Below, piece by piece: positions 30,032-39,569 of a stretch of DNA of 64,000 nucleotides. Each line of letters begins with the position of its first letter. The stretch's first letter is position 1. The stretch covers positions 62,001 to 126,000 of the forward strand of contig JAHBTK010000002.1 in the NCBI GenBank assembly GCA_019638625.1. Reading direction: 5' to 3'. Below the pieces are notes generated by a model, which saw nothing but the letters and a program-made list of their open reading frames with translations, had not been told where the DNA came from and did no database searches. The stretch is from Chitinophagaceae bacterium. GTDB taxonomy: Bacteria > Bacteroidota > Bacteroidia > Chitinophagales > Chitinophagaceae. Both the position numbers and the translations under genes were made by a program.

Positions 30032-30188
30032 TCCCCTGCCATCGGGATATGCTTTTTTGAGTATAAGCCGTTCGTTCATTCCTCTTCTTGTTTTTTAAAA
30101 AAGTGAATACTAATTTTATAATATTAAATTTTATTCGCTAATTTTCGCATTAAATCATCTCTACTACAAACACATTAATTCCATCATC

Positions 30189-30689
30189 ATGGCCAAAGCA
30201 AAAACAAAAGGTGCAAAAAAGGCTGCTCCTAAAAAAGTAGCGAAAAAAGCTGCTCCTAAGAAAGCAGCCAAAAAGGCCGCCCCCAAAAAAGCTGCAAAAA
30301 AAGCAGCGCCTAAAAAGGCAGCACCCAAAAAAGCGGTGAAAAAAGCGGCGCCTAAAAAAGCAGTAAAAAAAGCAGCACCCAAAAAGGCTGCGAAGAAAGC
30401 GGCTCCTAAAAAAGCGGCAAAGAAAGCAGCGCCTAAAAAGGCAGCACCCAAAAAAGCGGTGAAAAAAGCGGCGCCCAAAAAAGCAGCAAAAAAAGTTGCT
30501 CCTAAAAAACCAGTGAGCAAAAAGCCTACTCCCAAAAAACCGGCCAAAAAAGCCCCTGCTCCGCCAGTTGCACCGCAACCCGAGGTAACAGAAGTGGTAG
30601 TTGTTGAAGAGACTATTATAGCTCCGATCGATAATGTTACGGATAATCCGTCAACAGACAGCAACGGGGGAAGGGATCTTTTCAGCTAG
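30189..30689 (+). CDS. Lys/Ala/Pro-rich histone H1-like protein
   Basis: 166 residues. After MAKAKTKGAKK the chain is built almost wholly of AAPKKAAKK-type units up to about residue 120, resembling the C-terminal domain of histone H1 and bacterial histone-like proteins. The last 40 residues are quite different, acidic and Val/Pro-rich (PEVTEVVVVEETIIAPIDN). The basic part should bind DNA without sequence preference; the acidic tail might moderate this. A 53-base direct repeat (offset 123 bases, 41 codons) shows recent internal duplication. The gene has its own long AT-rich upstream region and ends in a terminator at 30721. Confidence 0.8.
   Translation: MAKAKTKGAKKAAPKKVAKKAAPKKAAKKAAPKKAAKKAAPKKAAPKKAVKKAAPKKAVKKAAPKKAAKKAAPKKAAKKAAPKKAAPKKAVKKAAPKKAAKKVAPKKPVSKKPTPKKPAKKAPAPPVAPQPEVTEVVVVEETIIAPIDNVTDNPSTDSNGGRDLFS
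30300..30476 (+). repeat. Direct repeat inside the histone-like gene
   Basis: About 53 bases starting at 30300 recur at 30423 with no visible change until 30353 versus 30476 (T against C). The offset of 123 bases keeps the frame, giving a duplicated block of 41 residues. The protein length may vary between strains by slippage or recombination. Confidence 0.7.
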
Positions 30690-30720
30690 GTTTATCAAGA
30701 TAACATCGTAAACCTGTTAC

Positions 30721-30755
30721 AAAGGGGAAATCGTATTGATTTCCCTTTTCTTTTT
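30721..30755 (+). terminator. Rho-independent terminator after the histone-like gene
   Basis: AAAGGGGAAATC (30721-30732), loop GTATT, GATTTCCCTTTT (30738-30749) forms a 12-bp stem with one G-T pair, followed by CTTTTT. It lies 32 bases after the stop and may also serve the convergent nuclease gene. Confidence 0.75.
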
Positions 30756-30776
30756 CAACACATCAGCTTCCAATGG

Positions 30777-31301
30777 TCATTCCTTCCACAATCCCCGGTT
30801 GTTTTTCCTTGCCTCCTGCTGAAGTCTCCTGAATTCATCGGCATACCTCACATTGGGCAAAACAGTCATTATGATGGCGTATCCGTTTTTGATCAATTCC
30901 GCATTCACAAATGTTCCGTCGGGCAGATACGCGTACGCGAGTGTCCGTCCATACCGGTCTTTCCGGGCAATATCAAACTCCAGTTTTACTGTCTTGCCAA
31001 GTATACGTTTCGCCAGGTAAGCTTTTGCTTCCCTGCCATAAAAGCCGGCTTCTTTTTTAAATGATTTCCTTAATTCCGGCGCATCTATGCCTATCAGCCT
31101 GATTTTTATTTTTTTAGCGAACCGGTCTTCCGCCCAGAATGTATCGCCGTCTACCACCTTAATTACTTTCAGAAGGCTGTCGCTGAAAGCCGGTGTTCTT
31201 TTGGACGTCAAGCCCCTTTCATTTACGCTGTAAGGGATACTATACAGAATACTTACAGTAAAAACCAGTAACAGGCAGATTAAAAAGCGGCGTTGTATCA
31301 T
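30777..31301 (-). CDS. Thermonuclease-family (SNase) secreted nuclease
   Basis: 174 residues with an N-terminal signal or anchor (RRFLICLLLVFTVSILYSI). The staphylococcal-nuclease fold is clear: KVVDGDTFWAED near residue 48, RLIGIDAPEL with the Arg and Glu of the active site, and DRYGRTLAYAYL with the second active-site Arg, then LIKNGYA and a final NNRGLWKE. It cuts nucleic acids, probably outside the cytoplasm. Its ATG overlaps the end of the ABC exporter gene by four bases, so the two are cotranscribed. Confidence 0.88.
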   Translation of the reverse strand: MIQRRFLICLLLVFTVSILYSIPYSVNERGLTSKRTPAFSDSLLKVIKVVDGDTFWAEDRFAKKIKIRLIGIDAPELRKSFKKEAGFYGREAKAYLAKRILGKTVKLEFDIARKDRYGRTLAYAYLPDGTFVNAELIKNGYAIIMTVLPNVRYADEFRRLQQEARKNNRGLWKE

Positions 31302-33103
31302 TCAAAGTCTGTTGAGGGAACCTGCCCCTGATCCAATGGGTTTTCCGCCACAATAATAGCTTCCCGCCGTTCTCCCACCTGTTGCCGCCACATCGCGTAA
31401 TACAATCCTTTATTCTCCACCAGTTCCTGGTGGGTGCCTGTTTCCACTATTTTCCCCTTTTCCAGCACATAAATGGAGTCTGCATGCATAATCGTCGACA
31501 GGCGATGCGCAATAAGTATGGTTATCGGATCTCTTTTGGCAGATATATCCTTAATGGTTTCCGTGATCGCTTCTTCGGTGATGGAGTCAAGGGCAGAAGT
31601 GGCTTCATCGAAAATGAGCAGGCGTGGATGGCGCAGTAGGGCACGGGCAATGGCTATCCGCTGCTTTTCACCGCCGGACAATTTCATCCCTCCTTCGCCC
31701 AGAACGGTATCCAATCCCTTTCCCGAGCGGGACAACAGGGTTTCGCAGGCGGCCTGGCGCAGGGCTTCCAGCATTTCCTGTTCGGTAGCATCAGGTTTTA
31801 CAAACAACAGGTTATCCCTGATGGTACCAAAGAACAGTTGTGTCTCCTGGGTGACAAACCCGATCTGACGGCGCATTTCATTATATCGTATATCCGTTGC
31901 CGGTATATCGTTGAAAAAAATATTTCCCGAAACAGGCCGATAAAGTCCTACCAGCAATTTTAACAGGGTGGACTTTCCAGAGCCGGAAGGACCGACAAAC
32001 GCGATGGTATCCCCGCTTTTAAAAAAGAAACTGATATTGTCGATGGCGTTGGAAGAAGCGGTCGCATGCCGGAATACCACATTTTGAAAACACATTGATT
32101 CCAGGGGCCCCAATACTACGGGTTCTTCGGGACGGGTCTCCACCGGTTTCTTCATCAACCGGTCAAAATTCAAAATGGAGGCTTCCGCTTCCCTGTAGGA
32201 AAGAATAATATTGCCCAACTCCTGCAGCGGACCAAAAATGGTAGTGGAGATAAATTGCATGCTGATCAGTTCGCCCGGGGAAAGCACATGCCGGAAGATC
32301 AGCCACAGCAATATAAACAGGATCGACTGGCGTAACACTGTCAGTGCCGTACTTTGCAGAAAGCTCAGCGTTCTTACCTTTTTTACTTTCTGCATTTCAA
32401 GGTCAAATATCTTTTTTGTGTGTTCCCTCAGGCGTCTTATCTCGGGATAGGTCAGCCCCAGGCTTTTTACCAATTCTATATTCCGCAACGATTCGGTGAT
32501 GGCTCCGGACATCTGGTTGGTCTCCCGGTTGATGGAGCGCTGCAGGGTCTTTATTTTCTTACTCAGCAAACCGGTTAACCCTCCTAACACTCCTACACCT
32601 ATAATAAATACCGGTATCAGCAGCCAGTGTTTGGTAACAGCATACCATATAAGGAAACCAATGCCTATTAACGAGGAAAAAAGGATATTGATAAATGAGT
32701 TGATAAAACGCTCGGTGTCCGTACGTACCTTTTGCAGTGTCGATAATGTTTCTCCGCTCCGTTGTCCTTCAAATTCGGGAAAGGAAAGCCGCAGCGTTTG
32801 CTTCAACCCGTCATTAAAGATCTGCATACCGAATTTCTGTACCACCAGGCGGGTAACATACTCCTGGAATGTTTTGGCCGCTCTTGCCAGCAGCGCGACG
32901 GAAACAGCCACTCCCAGCCAGAATAATACCCCTTTTACCAGTTCTTCTTCTGATTTTCCCTGCGAGCTGATCGCGTAGTCATCAATGATCTTCCCGAATA
33001 TCAACGGATCTATGAGTGTGAGCAACTGTGCAATGCCGGCAAGCATCAATGAAAGTACGATCAGCCAACGGTGAGGTTGCAGATAGCGCCAGAGTATTTG
33101 CAT
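31298..33103 (-). CDS. ABC exporter, fused membrane and ATPase domains
   Basis: 601 residues from the ATG at 33103 (MQILWRYLQPHRW); an upstream extension of 48 codons is open but lacks family likeness. Six membrane helices span about residues 15-310. The ATPase domain has Walker A GPSGSGKST, Q-loop FVTQETQLF, signature LSGGEKQR, Walker B LLIFDEATSALD, and the H-loop IAHRLST. It is a type IV (MsbA/LmrA-like) half-transporter that would work as a homodimer exporting lipid, peptide or drug. The next gene downstream is the secreted nuclease, overlapping by four bases; no functional link is known. Confidence 0.9.
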   Translation of the reverse strand: MQILWRYLQPHRWLIVLSLMLAGIAQLLTLIDPLIFGKIIDDYAISSQGKSEEELVKGVLFWLGVAVSVALLARAAKTFQEYVTRLVVQKFGMQIFNDGLKQTLRLSFPEFEGQRSGETLSTLQKVRTDTERFINSFINILFSSLIGIGFLIWYAVTKHWLLIPVFIIGVGVLGGLTGLLSKKIKTLQRSINRETNQMSGAITESLRNIELVKSLGLTYPEIRRLREHTKKIFDLEMQKVKKVRTLSFLQSTALTVLRQSILFILLWLIFRHVLSPGELISMQFISTTIFGPLQELGNIILSYREAEASILNFDRLMKKPVETRPEEPVVLGPLESMCFQNVVFRHATASSNAIDNISFFFKSGDTIAFVGPSGSGKSTLLKLLVGLYRPVSGNIFFNDIPATDIRYNEMRRQIGFVTQETQLFFGTIRDNLLFVKPDATEQEMLEALRQAACETLLSRSGKGLDTVLGEGGMKLSGGEKQRIAIARALLRHPRLLIFDEATSALDSITEEAITETIKDISAKRDPITILIAHRLSTIMHADSIYVLEKGKIVETGTHQELVENKGLYYAMWRQQVGERREAIIVAENPLDQGQVPSTDFE

Positions 33104-33561
33104 ATTATAAAGGTAAGGACGAAGCAGCGCTTCTGGTGCATATTTTTCTGTAGCGACGGGCGAAAGATGTTCAGTTGGACGGGCATTTATACAAACAAAT
33201 GAGTAGTATTTCGCCGCTCTGCGGCTCACTCTTACGAATTGATCCACAGGGTTAAAAATCTCACAGTGCCTGCCCGATCTTAAGACAATTCAGGCGGACG
33301 CTGCACCTTTCGCAACTTATGAGTTGTGTTGATAAAGTGGGAGGTAATGGGGTTCGGAATCCTTTATCCGATAATCACATCGATACTACATGGAATGGTT
33401 GCCATATTCAATCTTCCGAAAATTTAAGCGTGCGATTTAGCCCAAGACAATTACCACTGCATAAGACAGTGAGTTTTTCCACTAAACTAAAATTTGCAAC
33501 GGGTCCGGATATATCCTCCCCCGTTGCAAATCCTTGTATCATAGCAGTTAACGCCTGCCGG
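33104..33561. other. Non-coding stretch between ABC exporter and TonB receptor genes
   Basis: 458 bases between the ABC exporter start and the receptor stop. The frames seen here have no family likeness. It holds the hairpin at 33492-33531, and presumably the exporter promoter; no convincing TAnnTTTG box was found on the minus strand. Confidence 0.6.
33492..33531 (-). terminator. Long perfect hairpin downstream of the TonB receptor gene
   Basis: ATTTGCAACGGG (33492-33503) and CCCGTTGCAAAT (33520-33531) form a perfect 12-bp stem with a 16-base loop. It begins 31 bases after the receptor stop on the minus strand and is followed there by TTTAGTTTAG. The loop and right arm (GGATATATCCTCCCCCGTTGC) resemble a palindrome at 59706-59743 (GGATATCCTCCCCCGTAGC), so it may be a member of a dispersed repeat family used as a terminator. 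Confidence 0.55.
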
Positions 33562-35919
33562 CTAAAACTGGATGCGGTAATTAAAATTCGGCCAAAAGCC
33601 CAGTTGATATTGTGTTCTGACCATTTCCGCCCGGCTGTCGTACCACTGGTTAAAAATATTTTTCCGGTTGGTAACATTTTGAAAATCCACAAAAAATTCC
33701 TGCATAAAGCCTTTATTGTTCATGCGGTAAGTCAATTTAATATCCGCCCGCAGATAGGCCTTGCCCCGCTCCGAGAATGATTTTTCTTCGTAATAAACAG
33801 CGCGGCCCGCCGCCCTGGAAGCCGCTTCATTGATCGGCGTATGACGTTTGCCCCCCGCTGTCGTAAATTTGATATCTACCGCAATGGTATGCATACCGCG
33901 TATCTGCCATTCTTTACCGGATAACAGGTTTACCACATAATTGCCATTAAATAAGGTATTATGCTCCACTCCGTTACTTCCTTTGTATTTCGAATCAAAG
34001 AGGGAAGCGGTACCCAGGAAATAATAGCCGTTCGAAAATGGCTTTTCCACTGTCCATTCCACACCATAGTTATATCCCTTGCCTTTATTCACCAGGCTGT
34101 CTTCCAGCCCGGCTCCGTACCCGGCGCCTATATTCAGCGCCGACCAGTCTGTCAGCCGGGTTTCCACCGGTACTTTGCTCAGGAACTGCGCATACACTTC
34201 CGCCTTGTACTTCCAGTTATCCCTTGCCACCTGCTCCCAGCCTGCTACAAAATGCTGGCTTTTTGTAAACCCGAGCTCCCTGTTGGTTTGCACATAGCCT
34301 TCGCCAACGCGGGTTTCGTGAAAGTAGGTCATAAGCGCCTGCATCTGGCTATGCGTACCTGAAGCAATCGTTAATGCGCCCGCATTTCCGGTTGCATACC
34401 GCAAGCCGATCCGCCCTTCCACAACGCCCCTGTTATTCAGCGTAAGGTATTGGGAATATGCGCCGGTATTGAGCGTCAGCCGGGAGCTGAACCTGTGCTG
34501 CCACTGTGCGTACCCCCGCACCAGGTTGGTATGACCCTTTTCCCGCACTAGCGGTATAAATCCATAATCATAATCCTGCACACTATCGGCATAACTGAGA
34601 TGCAACTGATCAAATGTAACCCCTGCTGTAAACCGGTCGCTGGCCGAAATTTTCTTGTTGAGCGCAATGCCGGCTACATACCGCCATTCTTTGCTGTCAC
34701 TCCTGTAATTTTTGTGCGGGTCATGTGAGGCATCCAGCGAATCCTGCCGGGTAACAACCCCGGTTCCTGTCGCCGCCAGGGTGAGTGTATAAGAAGTAGT
34801 GGCATTAAAAAAATAAGTGTGTTTCAATCCGGCAACACCCATTTTCGTCGCGTTATAGAGATCATGATAAGGATCGCTGTAAAAGTTGGCCGTATCTTTC
34901 AAATCTCCTTTGAAACTGATACTGCTGGCGCCGCCCACTCCAAACAAGGTGAATTGCCCTGCTTTTTTTGTCGGCAGATCAACCTTGAAGCTGATATCCT
35001 GGTACCGGGGAACCGCCGCGCCTGTTCCCACATCTACCCCCAACGATTTGAGTAACCCGGGAATACTGTACCGGTAATACACCAGGTAGGAAGCTTTGCT
35101 TTGTTTGCTGAAGGGTCCTTCCGCTCCCAGTTCAAGCCCATTGAACCCTACCTGCCCGGTGAATTCCCGTTGGTTGCTGTTGCCTTTACGCAGACTAAGA
35201 TCGAATGCTCCTGCCACCGCGTTTCCAAACTGAGCGGGAAACGCACCGGTATAAAACGCCGACTGACCGATAACATTATTATTCAACATTCCTACAGGTC
35301 CGCCGGTAGCGCCCAAACCGCCAAAGTGATTGGGGTTGGGAATATCTACTCCTTCCAGCCTCCATAATAAGCCCAGCGGAGAATTGCCGCGTATAATGAT
35401 ATCATTTCTGCTATCGTTTACACTGTTAACACCCGCAAAATTGGAGGCCATCCGGGCAACATCGTTGCGGCTGCCTGCATAGCGGCGGCTGTCTTCAGCA
35501 TTGAATTCCATCGCACTTACCGTTGCCATCTGCCTCCGGGTGAGCTTTTCGCGGCTTGCCGTAATTACGATCTCCCGCTGGGTCACCAGTTTCTCCAGCA
35601 ACTCAAGTTCCAGTATGGTTTCCTTACCGGACTCCACTACAATGTTGACAAGGTTTAACGGTTCATAACTGATATGGCTAACCTGTATGGACATACGCCC
35701 GACGGGCACCTGGCGGATCGTGAAGTTTCCATTGTTATCAGATACGGCTCCGAGGCTGGTACCCGGAATGGTAATAGTAGCGTCCGCCACCTGTTTCTTC
35801 GACTGTTGATCATACACAGTGCCCCGAACCGTTTGCACCTGGGCCTGTGCCACTGCCATGTTGAAAATGAGTACTGCACAAAGCGGCAGTATTTTCTTTC
35901 CCCAATAATATAACATCAT
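33562..35919 (-). CDS. TonB-dependent receptor with CarboxypepD-like N-domain
   Basis: 785 residues from the ATG at 35919 (MMLYYWGKK). Signal peptide to about AVAQAQ, then a carboxypeptidase-regulatory-like domain (VQTVRGTVYDQQSKKQVADA, with the DNNGNFTIRQVPVG strand). The plug domain (about residues 110-230) contains RNDIIIRGNSPLGLLWRLEG, and the barrel ends YQLGFWPNFNYRIQF. It is an outer-membrane transporter energised by TonB. No SusD partner is next to it, so it is more likely for a metal chelate, cofactor or peptide than a starch-type glycan. A LytTR regulator is divergent from it. Confidence 0.88.
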   Translation of the reverse strand: MMLYYWGKKILPLCAVLIFNMAVAQAQVQTVRGTVYDQQSKKQVADATITIPGTSLGAVSDNNGNFTIRQVPVGRMSIQVSHISYEPLNLVNIVVESGKETILELELLEKLVTQREIVITASREKLTRRQMATVSAMEFNAEDSRRYAGSRNDVARMASNFAGVNSVNDSRNDIIIRGNSPLGLLWRLEGVDIPNPNHFGGLGATGGPVGMLNNNVIGQSAFYTGAFPAQFGNAVAGAFDLSLRKGNSNQREFTGQVGFNGLELGAEGPFSKQSKASYLVYYRYSIPGLLKSLGVDVGTGAAVPRYQDISFKVDLPTKKAGQFTLFGVGGASSISFKGDLKDTANFYSDPYHDLYNATKMGVAGLKHTYFFNATTSYTLTLAATGTGVVTRQDSLDASHDPHKNYRSDSKEWRYVAGIALNKKISASDRFTAGVTFDQLHLSYADSVQDYDYGFIPLVREKGHTNLVRGYAQWQHRFSSRLTLNTGAYSQYLTLNNRGVVEGRIGLRYATGNAGALTIASGTHSQMQALMTYFHETRVGEGYVQTNRELGFTKSQHFVAGWEQVARDNWKYKAEVYAQFLSKVPVETRLTDWSALNIGAGYGAGLEDSLVNKGKGYNYGVEWTVEKPFSNGYYFLGTASLFDSKYKGSNGVEHNTLFNGNYVVNLLSGKEWQIRGMHTIAVDIKFTTAGGKRHTPINEAASRAAGRAVYYEEKSFSERGKAYLRADIKLTYRMNNKGFMQEFFVDFQNVTNRKNIFNQWYDSRAEMVRTQYQLGFWPNFNYRIQF

Positions 35920-36119
35920 AATTTCTTTTTTTAACGGACACAAAATTAGAGTTCTATTTTACCGGCACTATAATCTTAGGGATGAGTTGCACTTTTTTTG
36001 GGGTGGGCTGTATTTTGGGATGAACGGCAGGGATGAATTGACCGGATAAAATAATTTTACACCCGGATTCCCTGTTCGTTCGCTTACTTATGGTATCAAG
36101 ACAAAATAAACCGCGAAGC

Positions 36120-37103
36120 ATGAAGCTGAATATTTTTCGTCAACCATTTCCAATACATACATGGCGCTGGTACCGCTTACGCGGGTTCATCTATGGGGTG
36201 TTTGTATTTCTTTTCCTGTTCCTGTTCAAACCTTTCAATCTTCACCTGTATGATACCACCCGTTTATTTTATTCCGCTGTTCTGTATGGCAGCATCACCA
36301 CCCTCGTCATCCTGGGAGGTGGTTACATTTTTGTTAAAGTAATTATGGAACGGATAAAAGAAGAAAACTGGACTCTTGGGAAACACATCCTGTACCTCAC
36401 CATATTAATGATATGCATCGCGTTGGCCAACACCTGGCTGACGGGTTTGATCTACAAGGTACGGTTGCCCGTCTCCTGGTACTTTTCCATGTTGAAATGG
36501 GTGCTGATGCTGGGAGTACTACCGGTTGTCATCGCAGAACTGATCACGTACAACCGTTACCTGCGGCAACACCTGAATAACGCAAAACAACTATCACAGC
36601 TTATTGAAACCGAAAACAAAACAATAGTCAATACATACCCTGATGACGCTATTACCGGCAGCATAATAAAACCTTCCACTTTTACCCAACCTGATGGACT
36701 GGTAGCCATCTCTGGCGAAAACCAGTCTGACAAGCTTGTTTTACCATACAGCAAACTGCTGGCCGTGCAGACGCTTGACAACTATGTAAATGTTTTCTGG
36801 GAAGAACACGGCCGCCTGCAGACCACGCTGCTCCGGAATACACTAACCAATATTGTCGGCCAACTGAAAAACATTTCCTGTATATACAAGACCCATCGGG
36901 GCTGGCTGGTAAACGTAGAACGCGTTAACAGGATAGAAGGCAGCGCCCAGGGGCTGAAACTACAGGTAGACCTGCTTCGTAACCAGATACCCGTATCAAG
37001 GTCCAATATCAGCGGGTTCCGGAAAATATGCAGGGAAAAGGTAGTAAATGCCTGCAAAAAAACACCGCCGGATGGCGCTGGCCTGAAGGTATCGCTTTCA
37101 TAG
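36120..37103 (+). CDS. LytTR-type membrane-anchored transcriptional regulator
   Basis: 327 residues from the ATG at 36120 (MKLNIFRQPFPIHTW); ten more codons are open upstream. Four hydrophobic helices fill residues 20-150 (GFIYGVFVFLFLFLFKPF is the first). The C-terminal third is a LytTR DNA-binding domain: LAVQTLDNYVNVFW, LLRNTLTNIVGQL, IYKTHRGWLVNVERVNRIEG and the final IPVSRSNISGFRK. There is no receiver domain, so signal input would come through the membrane part. The intergenic region shared with the TonB receptor suggests it may control that gene. Confidence 0.85.
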   Translation: MKLNIFRQPFPIHTWRWYRLRGFIYGVFVFLFLFLFKPFNLHLYDTTRLFYSAVLYGSITTLVILGGGYIFVKVIMERIKEENWTLGKHILYLTILMICIALANTWLTGLIYKVRLPVSWYFSMLKWVLMLGVLPVVIAELITYNRYLRQHLNNAKQLSQLIETENKTIVNTYPDDAITGSIIKPSTFTQPDGLVAISGENQSDKLVLPYSKLLAVQTLDNYVNVFWEEHGRLQTTLLRNTLTNIVGQLKNISCIYKTHRGWLVNVERVNRIEGSAQGLKLQVDLLRNQIPVSRSNISGFRKICREKVVNACKKTPPDGAGLKVSLS

Positions 37104-37272
37104 CTTATTGTATAAACGTGTTGTCTTCAACTGTTACGAACAGCATACGCCTGCCATGCTGCCCGGTTATGTATGGAACGGGTCGCTATCAATATCGAAA
37201 AGCCTCCTTTCCGGTATCACCCTATACCGCTATATTTGCTCCATTTATCAGAACATTTTACCGAAACCACGA

Positions 37273-38313
37273 ATGAATTTCAGCAATATCTCCCTGGAGA
37301 CACTTACATTGCATTACATAGGGAACAAGCACCTGGATGATCGCTTTTTCTCCTCTCCTGAACCCATTATACTGACAGAAGACCTGAAAAACAGGCTTGT
37401 CCATTTTTACCTGAATAAATTTACGGCACTCCCCGACCGGTACCGTTTTTTTCATGACTCCTCCCTTCAGTTTAATGAAGTGTATAATTATGCGATGGAA
37501 ATCTTTGAAGACCATAGCCGCTTTATGGTCAGTTCGTCAAAAATGGCGGCGCACCTCTTCGGAAAGTCCCTGCATCCCAATATCAAACCCGGGGAACTGC
37601 ATACCGCGCTTTTTACAAGTTCCATATACAACAATCACGCTACGGATGTGATAGGCATATTTAAAACAGAAGACAAATCAGGCTTTTTTGAAATTACCGA
37701 AGAGGCAGAATCATTCACCCTTCAATACCGGGAAGGTATTGATATCAATAAATTTGACAAGGGTTGTCTCATATTCAACGTCGCGGCTGACACCGGTTAC
37801 GAGGTATGTGTTATCGACAAACAGAATAAAGGCGAGGAGGCAAAATACTGGATGGATGAGTTCCTGGGATTGATACAAATCAACAACGATTTCAGCCGGA
37901 CCAATGAAATACTCTCGCTTACCAAAAACTATATCACGCAGCAGTTTGCCGAGGAATTCCAGGTAGACAAAACCGACCAGATCGACCTACTCAACCGCTC
38001 GATCAATTATTTCAAATCACATGAAATGTTTGACAAGGCCGAGTTTGAAAAGGAGGTATTTTATCACGCGGAAACGATTCAGTCGTTCCGGCATTACGAA
38101 ACACAGTACCTGGACAGGAATGAGATAGAAATAGAAGATGGTTTTGCTATTTCGGACCAGGCTGTAAAAAAACAAAACCGGGTTTTCAAAAGCGTGTTGA
38201 AACTGGACAGGAATTTTCATATATACATTCATGGCAACAAAGAAATGATAGAAAGAGGAGTAGACAATGATGGCAGGAAATACTACAAGATATACTATGA
38301 AAATGAAAGCTGA
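37273..38313 (+). CDS. Nucleoid-associated protein, NdpA/YejK-like
   Basis: 346 residues from the ATG at 37273 (MNFSNISLETLTLHYIGNK). The pattern ISLETLTLHYIGNKHLDD at the start, PGELHTALFTSS in the middle and FLGLIQINNDFSRTNEIL later are typical of the 37-kDa nucleoid-associated family (NdpA). The proteins of this family were found on the nucleoid in gammaproteobacteria; in Bacteroidota the role is untested. It starts 170 bases after the LytTR gene and is probably a separate unit. Confidence 0.78.
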   Translation: MNFSNISLETLTLHYIGNKHLDDRFFSSPEPIILTEDLKNRLVHFYLNKFTALPDRYRFFHDSSLQFNEVYNYAMEIFEDHSRFMVSSSKMAAHLFGKSLHPNIKPGELHTALFTSSIYNNHATDVIGIFKTEDKSGFFEITEEAESFTLQYREGIDINKFDKGCLIFNVAADTGYEVCVIDKQNKGEEAKYWMDEFLGLIQINNDFSRTNEILSLTKNYITQQFAEEFQVDKTDQIDLLNRSINYFKSHEMFDKAEFEKEVFYHAETIQSFRHYETQYLDRNEIEIEDGFAISDQAVKKQNRVFKSVLKLDRNFHIYIHGNKEMIERGVDNDGRKYYKIYYENES

Positions 38314-38361
38314 CGGAAGAACTGATCTGTTCAATCCGGGGACGTTGTAAATAAACCAAAT

Positions 38362-39477
38362 ATGGAACTGAAGAAATTATTCGAACCCTACCGCATGGGG
38401 AGCTTTGATTTGAAAAACAGGTTTGTACTGCCGCCGCTTACCCGCAGCCGGGCATCTGTGCCGGGGGAAATACCCAACAGCCTGATGGCTGCCTACTATG
38501 CCCAACGGGCAGGCGCGGGATTCATGATCGCGGAAGCCACCCAGGTATCGCTGCAGGGTATGGGTTATGCCAGAACACCGGGTATATATACCCGTGAGCA
38601 GGTGGAAGGCTGGAAACTTGTTACGGAAGCGGTGCATCAAAACGAAGGCACTATTTTTTTACAGCTTTGGCATACCGGTCGCGTGGGCAGCAGCAAAGTA
38701 AATGGTCTGCAGCCAATAGCCCCTTCTCCCGTTGCCGCAAAAAATACCAGCGTTTATATATTTGACGGCGCCCCTAACGGAGACGCTACTTTTATACCCG
38801 TTGAAGAGCCAAGAGAAATGACAGCGGAAGATGTGAGAGAAGTAATTGCCCAGTTTACGCGGGGAGCCATCAATGCAATTGAAGCCGGTTTTGACGGAAT
38901 AGAGATCCATGGGGCCAATGGTTACCTGGTAGACCAATTCCTGCGAAGCAACTCCAATAAACGAACGGATGAATATGGCGGCAGCAAGGAGAATCGTACC
39001 CGGTTCCTGGCCGAACTGACAAGATCGATAGCTGCCGCGATCGGCAAAGAGAAAACCGGGGTAAGGCTTGCACCCTTTATCAAATTCAAGGATATGGATG
39101 ACCCCGAGATACTCGACACGATGATGATAGCCACGGAGAAACTCAACGACCTGGATATATTATACCTTCATCTTTCGGAGGCGGATTGGGATGATGCGCC
39201 CACCATACCACATGAGTTCAGGGTACGGCTCAGGGAAAAATTCACAAACACCATCATCGCTACCGGCAATAAAACCCCGGAACAGGGCGAACAATTGCTG
39301 AAGGAGAACCTGGTGGATATGATCGGCTTCGGAAGAAAGTTCCTTGCCAACCCGGACTATCCCAAACGGGTTTTGCTAAATGCCCCGCTGAACGAAATAA
39401 CGGATACGCATACTCTCTTTGGAGGTGGCGACGCCAGGGGATACAGCGATTACCCCTTCCTCTCGGTTAAAAGCTGA
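38362..39477 (+). CDS. nemA: Old yellow enzyme family alkene reductase
   Basis: 371 residues. FMN-dependent TIM barrel of the OYE family: LFEPYRMGSFDLKNRFVLPP at the start, FLQLWHTGRVG with the Gln and His contacts, the substrate-binding HGANGYLVDQF (His and Asn), NKRTDEYGGS, and the C-terminal GFGRKFLANPDYPKR. It reduces activated alkenes and nitro compounds with NADPH in the cytoplasm. It follows the NdpA-like gene by 48 bases on the same strand. Confidence 0.9.
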   Translation: MELKKLFEPYRMGSFDLKNRFVLPPLTRSRASVPGEIPNSLMAAYYAQRAGAGFMIAEATQVSLQGMGYARTPGIYTREQVEGWKLVTEAVHQNEGTIFLQLWHTGRVGSSKVNGLQPIAPSPVAAKNTSVYIFDGAPNGDATFIPVEEPREMTAEDVREVIAQFTRGAINAIEAGFDGIEIHGANGYLVDQFLRSNSNKRTDEYGGSKENRTRFLAELTRSIAAAIGKEKTGVRLAPFIKFKDMDDPEILDTMMIATEKLNDLDILYLHLSEADWDDAPTIPHEFRVRLREKFTNTIIATGNKTPEQGEQLLKENLVDMIGFGRKFLANPDYPKRVLLNAPLNEITDTHTLFGGGDARGYSDYPFLSVKS

Positions 39478-39569
39478 TCGGGTTCGATTCCCCGTTATGC
39501 CAGGCGGCTGTTTGGCCCTACCTGCCTGTAAAGATATGATCCGGGAGCAGGGATACCTGCAGTAACCTC

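Noticed and set aside
30150..30664. Two long minus-strand frames (142 and 166 codons) opposite the histone-like gene
   Set aside because: They are the antisense of the AAPKK repeat and have the expected low-complexity Phe/Leu/Ala pattern; no independent start signal.
33319..33780. 153-codon plus-strand frame
   Set aside because: It overlaps the end of the TonB receptor gene, contains the hairpin and has no family likeness.
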